A DNA stretch of 40,915 nt. It comes from Streptococcus suis. Its GTDB lineage: Bacteria; Bacillota; Bacilli; Lactobacillales; Streptococcaceae. The position numbers and the translations under genes were made by a program. Shown piece by piece: positions 1 through 10,947 of this stretch (position 1 is its first letter; every line of letters begins with the position of its first letter). Where the stretch lies: the NCBI RefSeq assembly GCF_002960625.1, contig NZ_POJH01000025.1, positions 1 to 40,915 of the forward strand, written 5' to 3'. The notes beneath the pieces were generated by a model. That model was not told the DNA's origin. It did no database searches and saw nothing but the letters and a program-made list of their open reading frames with translations.

Positions 1-236
1 ATTGCACCGCAAGAAGAGGGTACAACACCTAACAAGTCAATCCCAGGCTACGAGTTCACAGGTAAGACTGTAACAGATCCAGATGGTAACACAACTCACA
101 TCTACCGCAAGGTTGAAACACCTGCTAAGAAAGTTGTGACAAACCACGTTGACGAAAACGGTAACCCAATCGCACCGCAAGAAGATGGTACAACACCTAA
201 CAAGTCAATCCCAGGCTACGAGTTCACAGGTAAGAC
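1..236 (+). repeat. Tandem 168-bp coding repeats of the surface protein
   Basis: Bases 1-67 and 169-235 are nearly identical, with two differences at the start of the unit. The second half of each unit has diverged. This is the usual pattern of adhesin repeats that expand and contract by recombination. The array continues to the left of the window. Confidence 0.8.
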
Positions 237-477
237 ATACACTGATGGCGATGGTAATACATACCATGTTTACCGTAAGGTAAGCAACCCTGTTGCACCA
301 AAACCACAGGCTCCTTCAGCGCCTGCTAAACCATCAGCTCCAGCAACTCCTGCTAAGGCTGGTGCAGCTCAATTGCCAAACACAGGTGAAGCTTCATCAT
401 CAGCAACAGTTCTTGGTGCCGGTATGCTTGTTGCAGCACTTGCTCTTGCAGGTAAACGTCGTCGCAACGAAGACTAA
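1..477 (+). CDS. LPXTG cell-wall-anchored repeat surface protein, C-terminal part
   Basis: The reading frame is open from base 1, so the N-terminus and most of the protein lie outside the window. Two copies of a 56-residue (168-bp) repeat are visible, beginning at about 1 and 169. Each contains the motifs IAPQE, GTTPNKSIPGYEFTGKT and a closing YRKV, resembling MucBP-like repeats of Gram-positive adhesins. A Pro/Ala/Lys-rich wall-spanning segment follows, then the sortase signal LPNTG (bases 373-387), a hydrophobic helix, and the charged tail KRRRNED. Sortase A would cleave after the Thr and join the protein to peptidoglycan. A strong terminator follows. The wall-anchoring call is firm. The ligand and full architecture cannot be judged from this fragment. 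Confidence 0.93.
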   Translation: MAPQEEGTTPNKSIPGYEFTGKTVTDPDGNTTHIYRKVETPAKKVVTNHVDENGNPIAPQEDGTTPNKSIPGYEFTGKTYTDGDGNTYHVYRKVSNPVAPKPQAPSAPAKPSAPATPAKAGAAQLPNTGEASSSATVLGAGMLVAALALAGKRRRNED

Positions 478-552
478 TTAGTTTTAGTAGTAAAAGGAAT
501 TCCCCCTTCACTATATAAGATTAAATAGCTAAGAAAAGTATCGACTTTTCGG

Positions 553-580
553 AAAAATGGTCCTTTGGACCATTTTTTTG
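553..580 (+). terminator. Rho-independent terminator after the surface protein gene
   Basis: An 11-bp perfect stem (553-563 with 567-577, core ATGGTCC/GGACCAT) has a TTT loop and runs into a T-rich tract. It lies about 75 bp past the stop codon and just ahead of rexB. Confidence 0.9.
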
Positions 581-623
581 TTATACTAGACGTAGTATAT
601 TTTATGAAAGTATGGGTGGTTAG

Positions 624-3600
624 ATGAAATTAGTCTATACAGATATTCGCAATCCTCTGACGCAGTATTTAACGGATACTGCAGCAGAATTTGCTAAGGA
701 AGGTAAGCGAGTTTTTTACATTGCTCCTAACTCTTTGTCCTTTGAGATGGAACGCAAGGTCTTGAAATACCTGCCTGAACAGGCAACCTTTGATATTATC
801 GTGACCCGTTTTGGGCAATTGGCCCGCTATTTGATGATTGATAGGAAAGAAGCAGGTCAACCGCTGGATGATGTTGGTCTTGCTATGATTTTCTTGCGTG
901 TTCTATCGCAATTTAAAGACGGCGACTTGAAAGTCTATGGTCGTTTACAGACAGATTTTGGGTTTATTAACCAGCTAGTTGCTTTATACAAAGAATTGCA
1001 ACGGGCAAATATGTCTATTTTAGACTTGGAAGCCATGGAGTCACCAGATAAGCAGGCTGATTTGGTGAAGATTTTTCTGGCTGTAACAGATATTTTGTCC
1101 AAAGAAGGCTTTGAGCATCAGTCTAAATTAGCACAGCTGACGAGCTTGGTGGAAACTGGTCAGTTGGATGAGCAGTTGAAAAACATTGTGCTGGTGGTAG
1201 ACGGATTTTCTCGTTTTTCGGCAGAAGAAGAAGCTTTAGTTAGTGCTTTAAATGAACGGGTATCGGAAATCCTGATTGGAGCCTATGCCAGCAAGAAAGC
1301 TGTGCAAGCCGCCTATACGGAAGGCAATGTCTATCAAGCAAATGTTGACTTTTTACGCCAGTTATCAGCACAGTTCCAGACCAAGGCTACATATATTGGT
1401 CAAGAGCCAGTCTTGGACAGTATTGGTAAATTTTCAAAGAATATGGAATCCGTTTACGATTACAGCGGTACACAATTGGAATTGTCTGAGGAAGACAAGA
1501 AGAGAGTGTTACTCTGGGAAGTGGTGAACCAGAAGGAAGAGTTGGAGCAGGTGGCAACTGCCATTCGTCAGCATGTGCATCAAGGGGCTCGCTATAAAGA
1601 CATCTTGTTGCTCTTGGGTGATGTGGATAGCTACAAGTTGCAGATTGGCAAGATTTTTGACAAGTATGAGATTCCTTACTATTTCGGTAAGGCAGAGGAG
1701 ATGAGTCATCATCCCCTGGTCCATTTTGTGGAGTCCTTGGAGCGCTTGCGCCGCTATCGTTTCCGAGTGGAAGACCTGCTCAATCTCCTCAAATCTGGTT
1801 TGTACGCCAGCATTTCCCAAAAGGAGCTGGACCTATTTGAGTCTTACATCCTTTTTGCGGATATGAAGGGGCAGGCTGCTTTTTCGAGGGCTTTTTCGGT
1901 CAATGGCAGAGCAGACTATGATGCTGAAGTCATCAAGGAGAAAAGGCTTGTCTATGATTTGACTGTCTTGGAACCCCTGCGTGCTAAGATTATGGAGCCT
2001 TTGAACCAGCTGTTTAAGGCTGGACCACAATCTGGAACTGCCTTGCTTGAGAAATTTATGGCATTTTTGGAGGCAATTGAGCTTCCTAAAAATATGGAAA
2101 AAATGTCTCGAAATTTGAGTGAAGTAGAGCAAGAAAAAGAAGAGCAGGTCTGGAAAAGTTTTACCCATATTCTAGAGAATTTTCATCAGATTTTCGGAAA
2201 AGAAAAATTGAAAATGGATGATTTTCTGGCTATTTTACAGGCTGGCATGCTGGCCAGTCACTATCGTACCGTTCCTGCAACAGTTGATGTAGTCAATGTC
2301 AAATCCTATGATTTGATCGAGCCACACACTGCTAAGTATGTTTATGCTATCGGAATGGGCCAGTCCAATTTTCCAAAAGTTGCCAAGAATACCAGTCTAT
2401 TGACAGAAGAAGAGATGGAAAAAGTCAATCTTGTTTCGGCTAGTTCTTCACGTTTTGATTTGGTCAGTCGAGAGAATATCAAGAAGAACCATGCAACCAT
2501 GATGTCTCTGCTGAATGCTGCGACGGAACAGTTAGTTATTTCAAGTCCTCAGATTTATAACGAAGGTGAAGATAGTCTGTCACCATACATTAAGATTTTG
2601 AAGGAAATGGGACTGAAATCCGAAGAACGTGGTCGGATTAAATCACTTAGTCCGCAAGACATCGGCCACTACAAGAGTCTCTTATCCCGATTGATTGAGT
2701 CAGAAAGCCCCTCTCTTGATAATGAAGAATGGGAAGGGCAGACGGCCTTCTGGACAGTCTTGGTTCGCCATTTGAAGAAGAAATTGGAGTCGCAAGGCAT
2801 TGAAATTCCGACCATTACTGGCGAAATTACTTCTAAACAGCTTGCAGCTGATACCTTGGCTGCTTTATATCCAGAGGATAAGCCACTCAATCTTTCTGCA
2901 TCCAGCTTGACCAATTTCTACAATAACCAATATCTTTACTTTGTCCGCAATGTTCTGCGATTGCGGGAGCAAGAATCCATCCATCCTACTGCCTTTCAGC
3001 ATGGTTTGTTCTTGCATCGGATTTTTGAACGAGTGGTCATGGACCAATCTGATCTAGATTTTGATCAAAAAGTGGACAAGGCCATCCTGCGTACGCGTGA
3101 CGAGGCAGAATTTGCTATGTTTTATAACCAAGATGCGGATGCTCGCTATACGGAAGAGGTGCTGGATAAGATTGCTCGTTCCAGTGCGACTATTTTGCGG
3201 GATAATGATTTGGTTGAAATTGATGGTCAGGAAAAGAGTTTCCGTCAGGATAGGGCGCTGGTTTTTGACCTTCAAAATGGCAAGAGTGTGCATGTAAATG
3301 GTACAATTGACCGCTTGGATACCTTACAAATCAATCAGGCTGTCGGTGTTGTGGATTACAAGTCCAGCGACCAATCTTTTTCAGTTGGGGATTTTTATAA
3401 TGGTCTCAAACCTCAGTTGGTGACCTACTTGGCAGCCTTACAAGAGCTGGATGAAACCAGGGATAAACCAGTTTTTGGGGCTATGTACTTACATTTGCAG
3501 GATCCGATTATCAAATTAAAGGATACGAAGAATTTAGAACAGCTAGAAGGAGCTGCCAATACGAGCTTGGTTTACAAGGGGCTTTTCTTGAAGGAGGGAA

Positions 3601-3890
3601 GTCTGGGGCTCAATCATTTTTATCAGACTCGTAACCAACTCTACACGGAAGAAGAGTTTGCGGTTTTATTGAACCACAACCAAGATCTCTATAAACAAGC
3701 TGCCAAGGACATCCTGGATGGTCGCTTTGCTATTAACCCTTATACCAAAGATGGTCGCTCGGTAGCAGGTGAGCAGCTAAAGGCAATCACTGGTTTTGAG
3801 GCGGATCGGCATATGGGCATGGCACGGCGGTTGGTCAAAGAGGCCAAGCGTCAAGATTGGATGGAACGAATGAAAGGAGGTCAGGACTAA
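624..3890 (+). CDS. rexB: ATP-dependent nuclease subunit B, RexB (AddB-type)
   Basis: RexB pairs with RexA in the streptococcal AddAB/RecBCD-type helicase-nuclease, which resects double-strand DNA ends for RecA. The protein has 1088 residues, the normal family length. The N-terminus is an inactivated helicase-like fold, and the C-terminal PD-(D/E)XK nuclease shows GTIDRLD (about 892) and DYKSS (about 911). There is not a single cysteine in the whole protein, so the four-Cys iron-sulfur cluster of Bacillus AddB cannot form; this is known for streptococcal RexB. A putative TATACT -10 hexamer lies at 582-587. The stop overlaps the rexA start (TAATG), which implies translational coupling. Confidence 0.97.
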   Translation: MKLVYTDIRNPLTQYLTDTAAEFAKEGKRVFYIAPNSLSFEMERKVLKYLPEQATFDIIVTRFGQLARYLMIDRKEAGQPLDDVGLAMIFLRVLSQFKDGDLKVYGRLQTDFGFINQLVALYKELQRANMSILDLEAMESPDKQADLVKIFLAVTDILSKEGFEHQSKLAQLTSLVETGQLDEQLKNIVLVVDGFSRFSAEEEALVSALNERVSEILIGAYASKKAVQAAYTEGNVYQANVDFLRQLSAQFQTKATYIGQEPVLDSIGKFSKNMESVYDYSGTQLELSEEDKKRVLLWEVVNQKEELEQVATAIRQHVHQGARYKDILLLLGDVDSYKLQIGKIFDKYEIPYYFGKAEEMSHHPLVHFVESLERLRRYRFRVEDLLNLLKSGLYASISQKELDLFESYILFADMKGQAAFSRAFSVNGRADYDAEVIKEKRLVYDLTVLEPLRAKIMEPLNQLFKAGPQSGTALLEKFMAFLEAIELPKNMEKMSRNLSEVEQEKEEQVWKSFTHILENFHQIFGKEKLKMDDFLAILQAGMLASHYRTVPATVDVVNVKSYDLIEPHTAKYVYAIGMGQSNFPKVAKNTSLLTEEEMEKVNLVSASSSRFDLVSRENIKKNHATMMSLLNAATEQLVISSPQIYNEGEDSLSPYIKILKEMGLKSEERGRIKSLSPQDIGHYKSLLSRLIESESPSLDNEEWEGQTAFWTVLVRHLKKKLESQGIEIPTITGEITSKQLAADTLAALYPEDKPLNLSASSLTNFYNNQYLYFVRNVLRLREQESIHPTAFQHGLFLHRIFERVVMDQSDLDFDQKVDKAILRTRDEAEFAMFYNQDADARYTEEVLDKIARSSATILRDNDLVEIDGQEKSFRQDRALVFDLQNGKSVHVNGTIDRLDTLQINQAVGVVDYKSSDQSFSVGDFYNGLKPQLVTYLAALQELDETRDKPVFGAMYLHLQDPIIKLKDTKNLEQLEGAANTSLVYKGLFLKEGSLGLNHFYQTRNQLYTEEEFAVLLNHNQDLYKQAAKDILDGRFAINPYTKDGRSVAGEQLKAITGFEADRHMGMARRLVKEAKRQDWMERMKGGQD

Positions 3891-6800
3891 TGGTTTTTGA
3901 AGAATTTTTAAGCGCGGAAGAAATCAAGGCTGTGCAGCTGGCGGAAGCCAATTCTGATAAAAAGCAAAAACGCACACCTGAGCAGATTGAAGCCATCTAC
4001 ACGCATGGTCAGAATGTTCTGGTCTCTGCATCGGCTGGGTCAGGAAAGACCTTTGTTATGGTTCAACGGATTTTGGATAAGTTGAAGCGTGGTGTGGGAA
4101 TCGACCAGCTCTTTATCTCGACCTTTACAGTCAAAGCGGCTGGTGAATTGAAGGAGCGGATTGAGAAAAATCTCAACGAAACCATTGCGGAGACGACAGA
4201 TATGGAATTGCGTCGGCATTTATCTGCCCAGTTGGCGGATTTGACCAAGGCGGATATTGGGACCATGGACTCCTTTACGCAGAAATTGGTCACAACCTAC
4301 GGTTATAGCCTTGGTATTTCTCCGCAGTTTCGGATTTTACAGGATGAGACTGAAAAAGCAAGTCTGAAAAAAGAGGTTTTTGATCAGCTTTTTGCAGAAT
4401 ATCTCGAAGAGGATGAAAGTGGTGCATTCCGCAAACTGGTTCGCAATTTTTCGGGCAACCGTAAGGATAACAGTGGTTTTCGTCAGGTTGTTTATCAGGT
4501 GCATGATTTTAGCCAATCGACGAGCAGTCCAACTAAATGGCTGAAAGAGCAGGCTGTTCAAGCTGATTTGTACAGTCAAGAGCGTATAGAGCAGATCTTA
4601 GAGCAAGGTTTTAAGGAAAAAGTGTTAGACAAGCTCTATCAAGCTGCAGATTTCTTCCGCTACCATGTGGAATGGGGTAGAAATGACTTTGGTTCCGCTA
4701 AGTATTTTGCCAATGTGGAAGAAGTTTTGGATTTGTTGACAGGTTTAGATAGTCTGGACCAGAAGGACTTGATGGAACGGGTTGAAAAAGTCCTTCTCAT
4801 CAACGACCAGTCCAGAGGCAAGGGCCTGACCAATGCTAATCGACCAAAAGATGAGCATTTGATAGCCTTTAAAGAAGAATACAATGCTGGCAAGAGCCAG
4901 ATCATCTCAGGACTACGAGATTTGGGTCAGGAAGTTTATGAATTAACCCTGCTGAAAGATTATCAGGTTCAAGCTTTGCCACTGCTGATATTGTTACGTG
5001 ACTTTGTCTTGGATTTTTCGCAGGCTTATCTGGATGTCAAAATCAAGGAAGCAGCTTTTGAATTTGGCGATATTGGGCACTTCGCTATTCGTATTTTAGA
5101 AGAAAATGCGGACATTCGCCAGTTTTTCCAAGAAAAATACCACGAAGTCATGGTGGACGAGTACCAGGATAACAACCATAGCCAAGAGCGAATGCTGGAC
5201 CTGCTGTCTAACGGTCACAACCGCTTTATGGTGGGCGATATTAAGCAGTCCATCTATCGATTCCGTCAGGCGGATCCGATGATTTTCCAAGAGAAATTTG
5301 AACTGTATCAGGCCAATCCTCAGGCTGGGAAATTGATTTTGCTCAAGGAAAATTTCCGTAGTCAGATTGAGGTCTTGGAGGCGACAAATGCCATTTTCAC
5401 GCGCCTGATGGACCGTCAAGTAGGGGAAATCAAGTATGACGAAACCCACAGTCTAGTAGCTGGTAGTCCTGGTCAAAAAATTGCCCAGCCCAAGCATGAG
5501 ATGGAATACTTGATTTACGATCAGCAGGATAGCGCAAATTCTTCAAAGGATGCTGAGGAGGAAACACCTCTGACTGCTGGTGAAATTGAGGTCGTTGCAA
5601 AAGAGATTATTCGCCTTCACAATGAAGAAGGAGCAGACTTCAAGGACATCACTCTCTTGGTGCAAAAACGGACGCACAATGACCTCATTATGTCCATTTT
5701 TGAAAAACATGGGATTCCTATTGTGGCAGATGGTGGAGCAGCCTCCTATCTGCAATCTTTAGAAGTCATGATCATGCTGGATACCTTGCGGGTTATCAAT
5801 AATCCACTCAATGACTATGCCTTGGTTGCCCTGCTTAAATCGCCTATGTTCCGATTCGATGAGGATGAGCTGACACGGATTTCCTTGCAGGCTGGGACAG
5901 GTTTCTTTTACCAGAAAATGGAAATAGCCCAGCAAACAAATGGGCAACATCCTGAACTCATGTCAGGAGAGTTGAAGAAGAAAATCAAGGATTTCTTGTC
6001 TATTTTGGAAAACTGGCGTGCCTATGCCAAACTGCATTCTATTTATGACCTGATTTGGAAGATTTTCAATGAAAAATTCTACTATGACTATGTTGGTGCT
6101 CTTCCAAATGGCAGCAAGCGTCAGGCCAATCTATACGCACTTGGTCTGCGTGCCAACCAGTTTGAAAAAACAGGTTACAAGGGCTTGTCCCGCTTCATCG
6201 CCATGATTGACCGTGCCTTAGCAAATGACAAGGATTTGGCAGATGTACAAGAGTTTCTACCGCAAAATGCTGTTCAGCTGATGACCATTCATAAGTCAAA
6301 AGGTTTGGAGTTCAAGTATGTCTTCCTCATGAACATCGATAAGCGATTCAACTTGGAAGACCATTACCAGTCAGTCATTATCAGCCGGAAAAATGGTCTA
6401 GGTATCCAATATTTAGCGGATATGAAAGATAAGGTAACTAGCCCATTGCCTCAGGTGCGAGTCTTAATGAATACCCTCCCTTATCAAAATAATCTCCAAG
6501 AGCTAAAAATTGCCAATCTTTCAGAACAAATGCGGTTGCTTTATGTTGCACTAACGCGTGCAGAGAAGAAGCTGTATCTGGTTGGAAAGGGCAATGCTGA
6601 CAAGTTGGCTGAAAAATACGATGGTAAGAAGGAAGATGGCGTACTTGCCCAATCAACACGTGAAAGCATGGCGACCTTCCAAGACTGGATTTTAGCCATT
6701 GATGAGGCCTTTTCAGGAGAAGACTTGCACTTCAAGAAAGTCTTTGTAACGGATGAGGATTTGACAGAGGAGAAGATTGGTAAACTGACATTGAAGAGTA

Positions 6801-7543
6801 AGCTAGAAGACGCTAGCCTTAAAGATATTCGTCAATCAGAAGACATTGCCCAGGCCTTGGACCAGTTGTCTTCTGTCCAAGAGTTGAACGAAGGCTATAA
6901 GGCTGCTATAGAATTACCAAGTTTACGGACTCCAAGTCAGATCAAGAAACTCTATGAGCCTATTTTGGAACAAGAAGGCATGGAAGTTATGGAAAAATAC
7001 CAGCCCAAACGGACCTTCAACTTGCCAGATTTCTCCAAGAAACCAAAAATCACTGGAGCCCAAGTCGGTTCAGCAGTCCATGAACTCATGCAACGCTTGG
7101 ATCTGTCTTGGTTGGTGACAGAAGATACGGTAAGAGAAGCCCTAGAAGCTGTTCATGCTGAGCAAGCGGTTAAAGACAAAATCAATGTTCAGATGATTTT
7201 GGATTTCTTTGATACAGACTTAGGAAGAGAAATTCTAGCCAATACGGACAAACTCCACCGAGAAGCTCCATTTGCAAGTTTGCAGATAGATTCTGCATCA
7301 CATGAACAATTTGTCCTGCGTGGGATTATCGATGGCTACCTATTGTATGATGATCACATTGTCCTCTTTGATTACAAGACAGACAAGTATGACCAACCAA
7401 GCCAAGTCAGCCAACGTTACCAAGCTCAAATGCAACTCTATGCGGAGGCATTGAAAAAAGCCTACAAGATAGATCGTGTAGACTGCCATTTGATTTTGCT
7501 TGGTGGGGAGAGAATAGAAGTAGTTCAAGTTGATGTAAACTAA
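3890..7543 (+). CDS. rexA: ATP-dependent helicase/nuclease subunit A, RexA (AddA-type)
   Basis: This is the motor and second nuclease subunit of RexAB. It is a UvrD-like SF1A helicase of 1217 residues. Visible motifs are Walker [10 protein letters not shown] (46-54), Walker B VDEYQD (about 421), [11 protein letters not shown] (about 452), [10 protein letters not shown] (about 797), and a C-terminal RecB-like nuclease with [11 protein letters not shown] and DYKTDKY (about 1144-1166). I chose ATG 3890, which overlaps the rexB stop and follows AAAGGAGG at 3873-3880, rather than the in-frame ATG at 3857. That choice matches the MxFxEFLSxEEI start of other RexA proteins. It forms a two-gene operon with rexB. 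Confidence 0.97.
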   Translation: MVFEEFLSAEEIKAVQLAEANSDKKQKRTPEQIEAIYTHGQNVLVSASAGSGKTFVMVQRILDKLKRGVGIDQLFISTFTVKAAGELKERIEKNLNETIAETTDMELRRHLSAQLADLTKADIGTMDSFTQKLVTTYGYSLGISPQFRILQDETEKASLKKEVFDQLFAEYLEEDESGAFRKLVRNFSGNRKDNSGFRQVVYQVHDFSQSTSSPTKWLKEQAVQADLYSQERIEQILEQGFKEKVLDKLYQAADFFRYHVEWGRNDFGSAKYFANVEEVLDLLTGLDSLDQKDLMERVEKVLLINDQSRGKGLTNANRPKDEHLIAFKEEYNAGKSQIISGLRDLGQEVYELTLLKDYQVQALPLLILLRDFVLDFSQAYLDVKIKEAAFEFGDIGHFAIRILEENADIRQFFQEKYHEVMVDEYQDNNHSQERMLDLLSNGHNRFMVGDIKQSIYRFRQADPMIFQEKFELYQANPQAGKLILLKENFRSQIEVLEATNAIFTRLMDRQVGEIKYDETHSLVAGSPGQKIAQPKHEMEYLIYDQQDSANSSKDAEEETPLTAGEIEVVAKEIIRLHNEEGADFKDITLLVQKRTHNDLIMSIFEKHGIPIVADGGAASYLQSLEVMIMLDTLRVINNPLNDYALVALLKSPMFRFDEDELTRISLQAGTGFFYQKMEIAQQTNGQHPELMSGELKKKIKDFLSILENWRAYAKLHSIYDLIWKIFNEKFYYDYVGALPNGSKRQANLYALGLRANQFEKTGYKGLSRFIAMIDRALANDKDLADVQEFLPQNAVQLMTIHKSKGLEFKYVFLMNIDKRFNLEDHYQSVIISRKNGLGIQYLADMKDKVTSPLPQVRVLMNTLPYQNNLQELKIANLSEQMRLLYVALTRAEKKLYLVGKGNADKLAEKYDGKKEDGVLAQSTRESMATFQDWILAIDEAFSGEDLHFKKVFVTDEDLTEEKIGKLTLKSKLEDASLKDIRQSEDIAQALDQLSSVQELNEGYKAAIELPSLRTPSQIKKLYEPILEQEGMEVMEKYQPKRTFNLPDFSKKPKITGAQVGSAVHELMQRLDLSWLVTEDTVREALEAVHAEQAVKDKINVQMILDFFDTDLGREILANTDKLHREAPFASLQIDSASHEQFVLRGIIDGYLLYDDHIVLFDYKTDKYDQPSQVSQRYQAQMQLYAEALKKAYKIDRVDCHLILLGGERIEVVQVDVN

Positions 7544-7568
7544 AAGCGAGTGGTTAAACTCGCTTTTT
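7542..7568. terminator. Bidirectional terminator between rexA and plsY
   Basis: A 9-bp stem AAAAGCGAG/CTCGCTTTT (7542-7550 with 7559-7567) is flanked by A and T runs, so it can act for both convergent genes. It starts inside the rexA stop codon, and its right arm and part of the loop lie inside the last codons of plsY. Confidence 0.85.
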
Positions 7569-8198
7569 CTGTTTGGTTAGATTGAGTCCGAATGGGACAA
7601 GATTTTCTTCTTTTTTCAAAATCCGCTGGATATTTTCCTTGTGGCGGATAATGACAAATAGGCCCAAAAAGACGATGATGATAGTGAAGAGCCAGTCGTA
7701 GCTTGGCAGGATGATTCCTATTACTGGAAATAGCAGAGCTCCTAAGATTGCAAAAGCTGATGCCAATACACTTGAGTAAGACACCATTGATGTCAAAAAG
7801 AGTGAAGTAGCAAAGATGACAACCAGATAGAGGCAGAAAGCAGGTGCGACACCCAACAACATACCAGCAGATGTGGCAACAGCCTTTCCGCCTTTGAATT
7901 GGGCAAAGATGGGGAAAGTATGTCCTAAGACAGCCATCAATCCAAAGACAATCGGAGAAATTCCTTGGGCATGAAAAATAATTGGGAGCAGTGCTGCCAA
8001 GGTTCCCTTGAGGAAATCAATCAGGAAGACCACAGTGCCCGCCTTCTTACCAAGAATACGGAAGGTATTGGTAGTTCCAGTATTGCCTGAACCATGCTCC
8101 CGGATATTGATCTTAAAAAAAGCCTGACCAATCCAAAGTCCTGATGGAATAGAACCTAATGAATATGCGACGAATAATAAAATAAGATTGACTAACAT
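7554..8198 (-). CDS. plsY: Acyl-phosphate:glycerol-3-phosphate acyltransferase PlsY
   Basis: PlsY transfers an acyl chain from acyl-phosphate (made by PlsX) to glycerol-3-phosphate, the first membrane step of phospholipid synthesis. The protein has 213 residues and five or more hydrophobic helices. Family signatures are present: GSIPSG (15-20), [10 protein letters not shown] (35-44), [18 protein letters not shown] (92-109) and RHKEN near the C-terminus. I chose the ATG at 8198, preceded by TGGAAG, rather than an upstream start at 8237 that adds an atypical polar extension. It is transcribed convergently with rexA and divergently from parE. Confidence 0.96.
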   Translation of the reverse strand: MLVNLILLFVAYSLGSIPSGLWIGQAFFKINIREHGSGNTGTTNTFRILGKKAGTVVFLIDFLKGTLAALLPIIFHAQGISPIVFGLMAVLGHTFPIFAQFKGGKAVATSAGMLLGVAPAFCLYLVVIFATSLFLTSMVSYSSVLASAFAILGALLFPVIGIILPSYDWLFTIIIVFLGLFVIIRHKENIQRILKKEENLVPFGLNLTKQKKRV

Positions 8199-8281
8199 GC
8201 TTCCATTATAGCACAATTTCTTTTGAATTCTCCTCAAATGCGTTTTCTTAGCTGTTCCAGCCGAAAGTTAGCAGAAAAATT

Positions 8282-8310
8282 TTGCAAAAATGCTCAAAAA
8301 CTTGTAATAT
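8282..8310 (+). promoter_or_regulatory. Putative sigma-A promoter of the parE operon
   Basis: TTGCAA (8282-8287) and TAATAT (8305-8310) are separated by 17 bp, about 20 bp upstream of the parE ribosome-binding site GGAGG. No other candidate is nearby, and the flanking gene plsY is divergent. Confidence 0.6.
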
Positions 8311-8339
8311 AGTAAGGATGACAAGTATGGAGGTCAGTT

Positions 8340-10289
8340 TTGACTAAGAAAGAGATTAACATAAATAACTATAATGATGATGCCATTCAAGTACTAGAAG
8401 GGCTGGATGCAGTCCGTAAACGCCCTGGTATGTATATCGGCTCGACAGATGGGAACGGTCTGCACCACATGGTCTGGGAGATTGTCGATAACGCTGTCGA
8501 TGAAGCCCTGTCTGGTTTCGGTGATCGGATTGATGTGACCATTAACAAGGATGGCAGTCTGTCCGTTTCCGACCGAGGACGTGGTATGCCCGTTGGTATG
8601 CACGCTACAGGCAAGCCAACCGTTGAAGTTATCTTCACCGTTCTCCACGCAGGTGGTAAGTTCGGTCAAGGGGGCTACAAGACTTCAGGTGGTCTGCACG
8701 GGGTTGGTTCTTCGGTGGTCAATGCCCTGTCCAGCTGGTTGGAAGTGGAAATTACCCGTGACGGTGCTGTTTACAAGCAACGATTTGAGCAGGGCGGAAA
8801 GCCAGTCACGACCCTAGAGAAGATTGGAACCGCACCAAAATCAAAAACAGGTACAAAGGTTACCTTTATGCCTGACGATACTATCTTCTCAACGACGGAC
8901 TTCAAGTTCAACACCATTGCCGAACGTTTGAAAGAGTCAGCCTTCTTGCTCAAGCAAGTCACCATGACCCTGACAGATGAGCGGACGGGTGAGCAGGAGG
9001 AGTACCACTACGAAAATGGCGTTCAGGACTTTGTATCCTACCTCAACGAAGACAAGGAAACTCTGACACCAGTCCTCTATTTTGAAGGAGAAGATGCAGG
9101 TTTCCAGGTCCAAGTTGCCATGCAGTACAACGATGGTTATTCAGATAACATCCTGTCCTTTGTCAACAACGTTCGGACCAAGGACGGCGGTACCCACGAA
9201 ACAGGTCTTAAACTAGCCATTACCAAGGCTATGAACGACTACGCCCGTAAGACCAATTTGCTCAAGGAAAAGGACAAGAACTTGGAAGGCTCTGACTACC
9301 GTGAAGGTTTGTCTGCGGTCCTTTCTATCCTTGTCCCAGAAGAGCATCTGCAGTTCGAAGGGCAGACCAAGGACAAGCTGGGCAGCCCGCTTGCTCGTCC
9401 TGTGGTGGACGGCATTGTATCAGACAAGCTGACCTTCTTCCTTTTGGAAAATGGGGAATTAGCTTCAAATCTAGTTCGTAAAGCCATTAAGGCGCGTGAC
9501 GCCCGCGAGGCTGCGCGTAAGGCGCGTGACGAATCCCGAAACGGTAAGAAAAACAAGAAGGACAAGGGGCTTTTATCAGGAAAATTAACCCCAGCCCAGT
9601 CCAAAAATCCAGCCAAAAACGAACTCTATCTGGTCGAGGGAGATTCGGCCGGAGGCTCTGCCAAACAAGGCCGTGACCGCAAGTTCCAAGCCATTCTACC
9701 TTTGCGTGGTAAGGTCATCAATACCGCCAAGGCTAAAATGGCGGACATCCTCAAAAACGAAGAAATCAACACCATGATTTACACCATTGGTGCAGGTGTT
9801 GGTTCAGACTTTACGTTGGAAGATGTCAACTATGACAAGATTATTATCATGACCGATGCGGATACGGACGGTGCCCACATTCAGACCCTCTTGCTGACTT
9901 TCTTCTATCGCTATATGCGACCGCTAGTAGAAGCTGGTCGGGTTTACATCGCCCTTCCGCCTCTCTACAAGATGTCCAAAGGCAAGGGTAAGACTGAGAA
10001 GATTGCTTATGCTTGGTCTGATGGGGAATTAGAAGATCTCCGCAAGGATTTTGGCAAGGGCTTCATCCTTCAACGCTACAAGGGTCTTGGTGAGATGAAC
10101 GCCGATCAGCTCTGGGAAACGACCATGAACCCTGAAACCCGTACCCTCATCCGTGTCACCATTGAAGACCTAGCCCGTGCTGAACGCCGTGTATCCGTCC
10201 TTATGGGCGACAAGGTCGAGCCACGCCGTAAGTGGATTGAGGATAATGTCAAGTTTACCTTGGAGGAAGCGACAGCTTTTACCAAATAA
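8340..10289 (+). CDS. parE: DNA topoisomerase IV subunit B, ParE
   Basis: This is the ATPase subunit of topoisomerase IV, which decatenates daughter chromosomes with ParC. It has 649 residues: an N-terminal GHKL ATPase (NAVDEALSG at about 51; ATP-lid GGYKTSGGLHGVG at 111-123), a transducer, and a TOPRIM domain with EGDSAGGSAKQGRDR (about 433) and DADTDGAH (about 503), followed by QRYKGLGEMN. The start is TTG, 6 nt after a strong GGAGG; no ATG or GTG fits the family N-terminus. Tyr113 in the ATP lid aligns with E. coli GyrB Tyr109, the residue modified by Fic enzymes, which matters because the next gene is fic. Confidence 0.98.
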   Translation: MTKKEININNYNDDAIQVLEGLDAVRKRPGMYIGSTDGNGLHHMVWEIVDNAVDEALSGFGDRIDVTINKDGSLSVSDRGRGMPVGMHATGKPTVEVIFTVLHAGGKFGQGGYKTSGGLHGVGSSVVNALSSWLEVEITRDGAVYKQRFEQGGKPVTTLEKIGTAPKSKTGTKVTFMPDDTIFSTTDFKFNTIAERLKESAFLLKQVTMTLTDERTGEQEEYHYENGVQDFVSYLNEDKETLTPVLYFEGEDAGFQVQVAMQYNDGYSDNILSFVNNVRTKDGGTHETGLKLAITKAMNDYARKTNLLKEKDKNLEGSDYREGLSAVLSILVPEEHLQFEGQTKDKLGSPLARPVVDGIVSDKLTFFLLENGELASNLVRKAIKARDAREAARKARDESRNGKKNKKDKGLLSGKLTPAQSKNPAKNELYLVEGDSAGGSAKQGRDRKFQAILPLRGKVINTAKAKMADILKNEEINTMIYTIGAGVGSDFTLEDVNYDKIIIMTDADTDGAHIQTLLLTFFYRYMRPLVEAGRVYIALPPLYKMSKGKGKTEKIAYAWSDGELEDLRKDFGKGFILQRYKGLGEMNADQLWETTMNPETRTLIRVTIEDLARAERRVSVLMGDKVEPRRKWIEDNVKFTLEEATAFTK

Positions 10290-10312
10290 TCTCAGGGAAG
10301 TTGAGGTGCAGT

Positions 10313-10915
10313 ATGGTTTTAGAAAATAAATTGGGGATTGAAAATTCGGCTGAGTTAGCCCGTCTTGAAGAACAAATCAGCAAGAAAAAAGCAGCCCTAT
10401 TATTTGAAACTGGTCAATTATTCCAGCTTGAAGTCGGGACTTTTGCAGGTTTGGCACACATTCATCAGGCTCTATTTGAGGATATTTACGACTTTGCAGG
10501 TAAAATTCGTGATGTCAACATTGCCAAAGATAATTTTCAATTTGCTCCACGAATCTTTCTTGAGCAGTCTTTGGCCTATATTGACAAGCTACCTCATGAA
10601 ACCTTTGACGAAATCGTTGAAAAATATGCGGATATGAATATTGCACACCCATTCCGTGAAGGAAATGGACGCAGTATGCGTATCTGGTTGGATTGTATGC
10701 TACGGGATAGTTTGGGAAAGGTGGTTGATTGGAATAGCATTGATAAAGATGAATATTTCAATGCCATGGTTAGAAGCCATGTGTCAACAGGAGAGCTTAA
10801 ATATCTGTTATTGCAAGCCTTGACGGAAGATCTTGGTCAGGCTACTTATTTTAAAGGTATCGACCATTCCTATTACTATGAAGGATACAATCTCTATCGC
10901 ACAGAGGATTTGTAA
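10313..10915 (+). CDS. fic: Fic-domain AMP-transferase, class III (NmFic-like)
   Basis: The Fic fold transfers AMP from ATP to a hydroxyl side chain of a target protein. The catalytic motif HPFREGNGRSMRIW carries His at residue 112 of 200. The C-terminal SYYYEG (186-191) is the (S/T)xxxE(G/N) autoinhibitory helix that defines self-inhibited class III enzymes. Length, FAGLAHIHQALF, YDFAG.IRDVNI and KGI..SYYYEGY all resemble Neisseria NmFic, which modifies GyrB. I prefer ATG 10313, 4 nt after GAGGTG, over TTG 10301. The gene lies 23 bp after parE and is co-oriented with parC, so topoisomerase IV or gyrase is the likely substrate (inference). No separate antitoxin gene is needed or seen. Confidence 0.92.
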   Translation: MVLENKLGIENSAELARLEEQISKKKAALLFETGQLFQLEVGTFAGLAHIHQALFEDIYDFAGKIRDVNIAKDNFQFAPRIFLEQSLAYIDKLPHETFDEIVEKYADMNIAHPFREGNGRSMRIWLDCMLRDSLGKVVDWNSIDKDEYFNAMVRSHVSTGELKYLLLQALTEDLGQATYFKGIDHSYYYEGYNLYRTEDL

Positions 10916-10947
10916 CTTTGTCGCAAGTAAACCATGTGAGGTGTTTT

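Noticed and set aside
3857..3889. Upstream ATG extending RexA by 11 residues
   Set aside because: It lies inside rexB with no ribosome-binding site, while ATG 3890 has AAAGGAGG and fits the family N-terminus.
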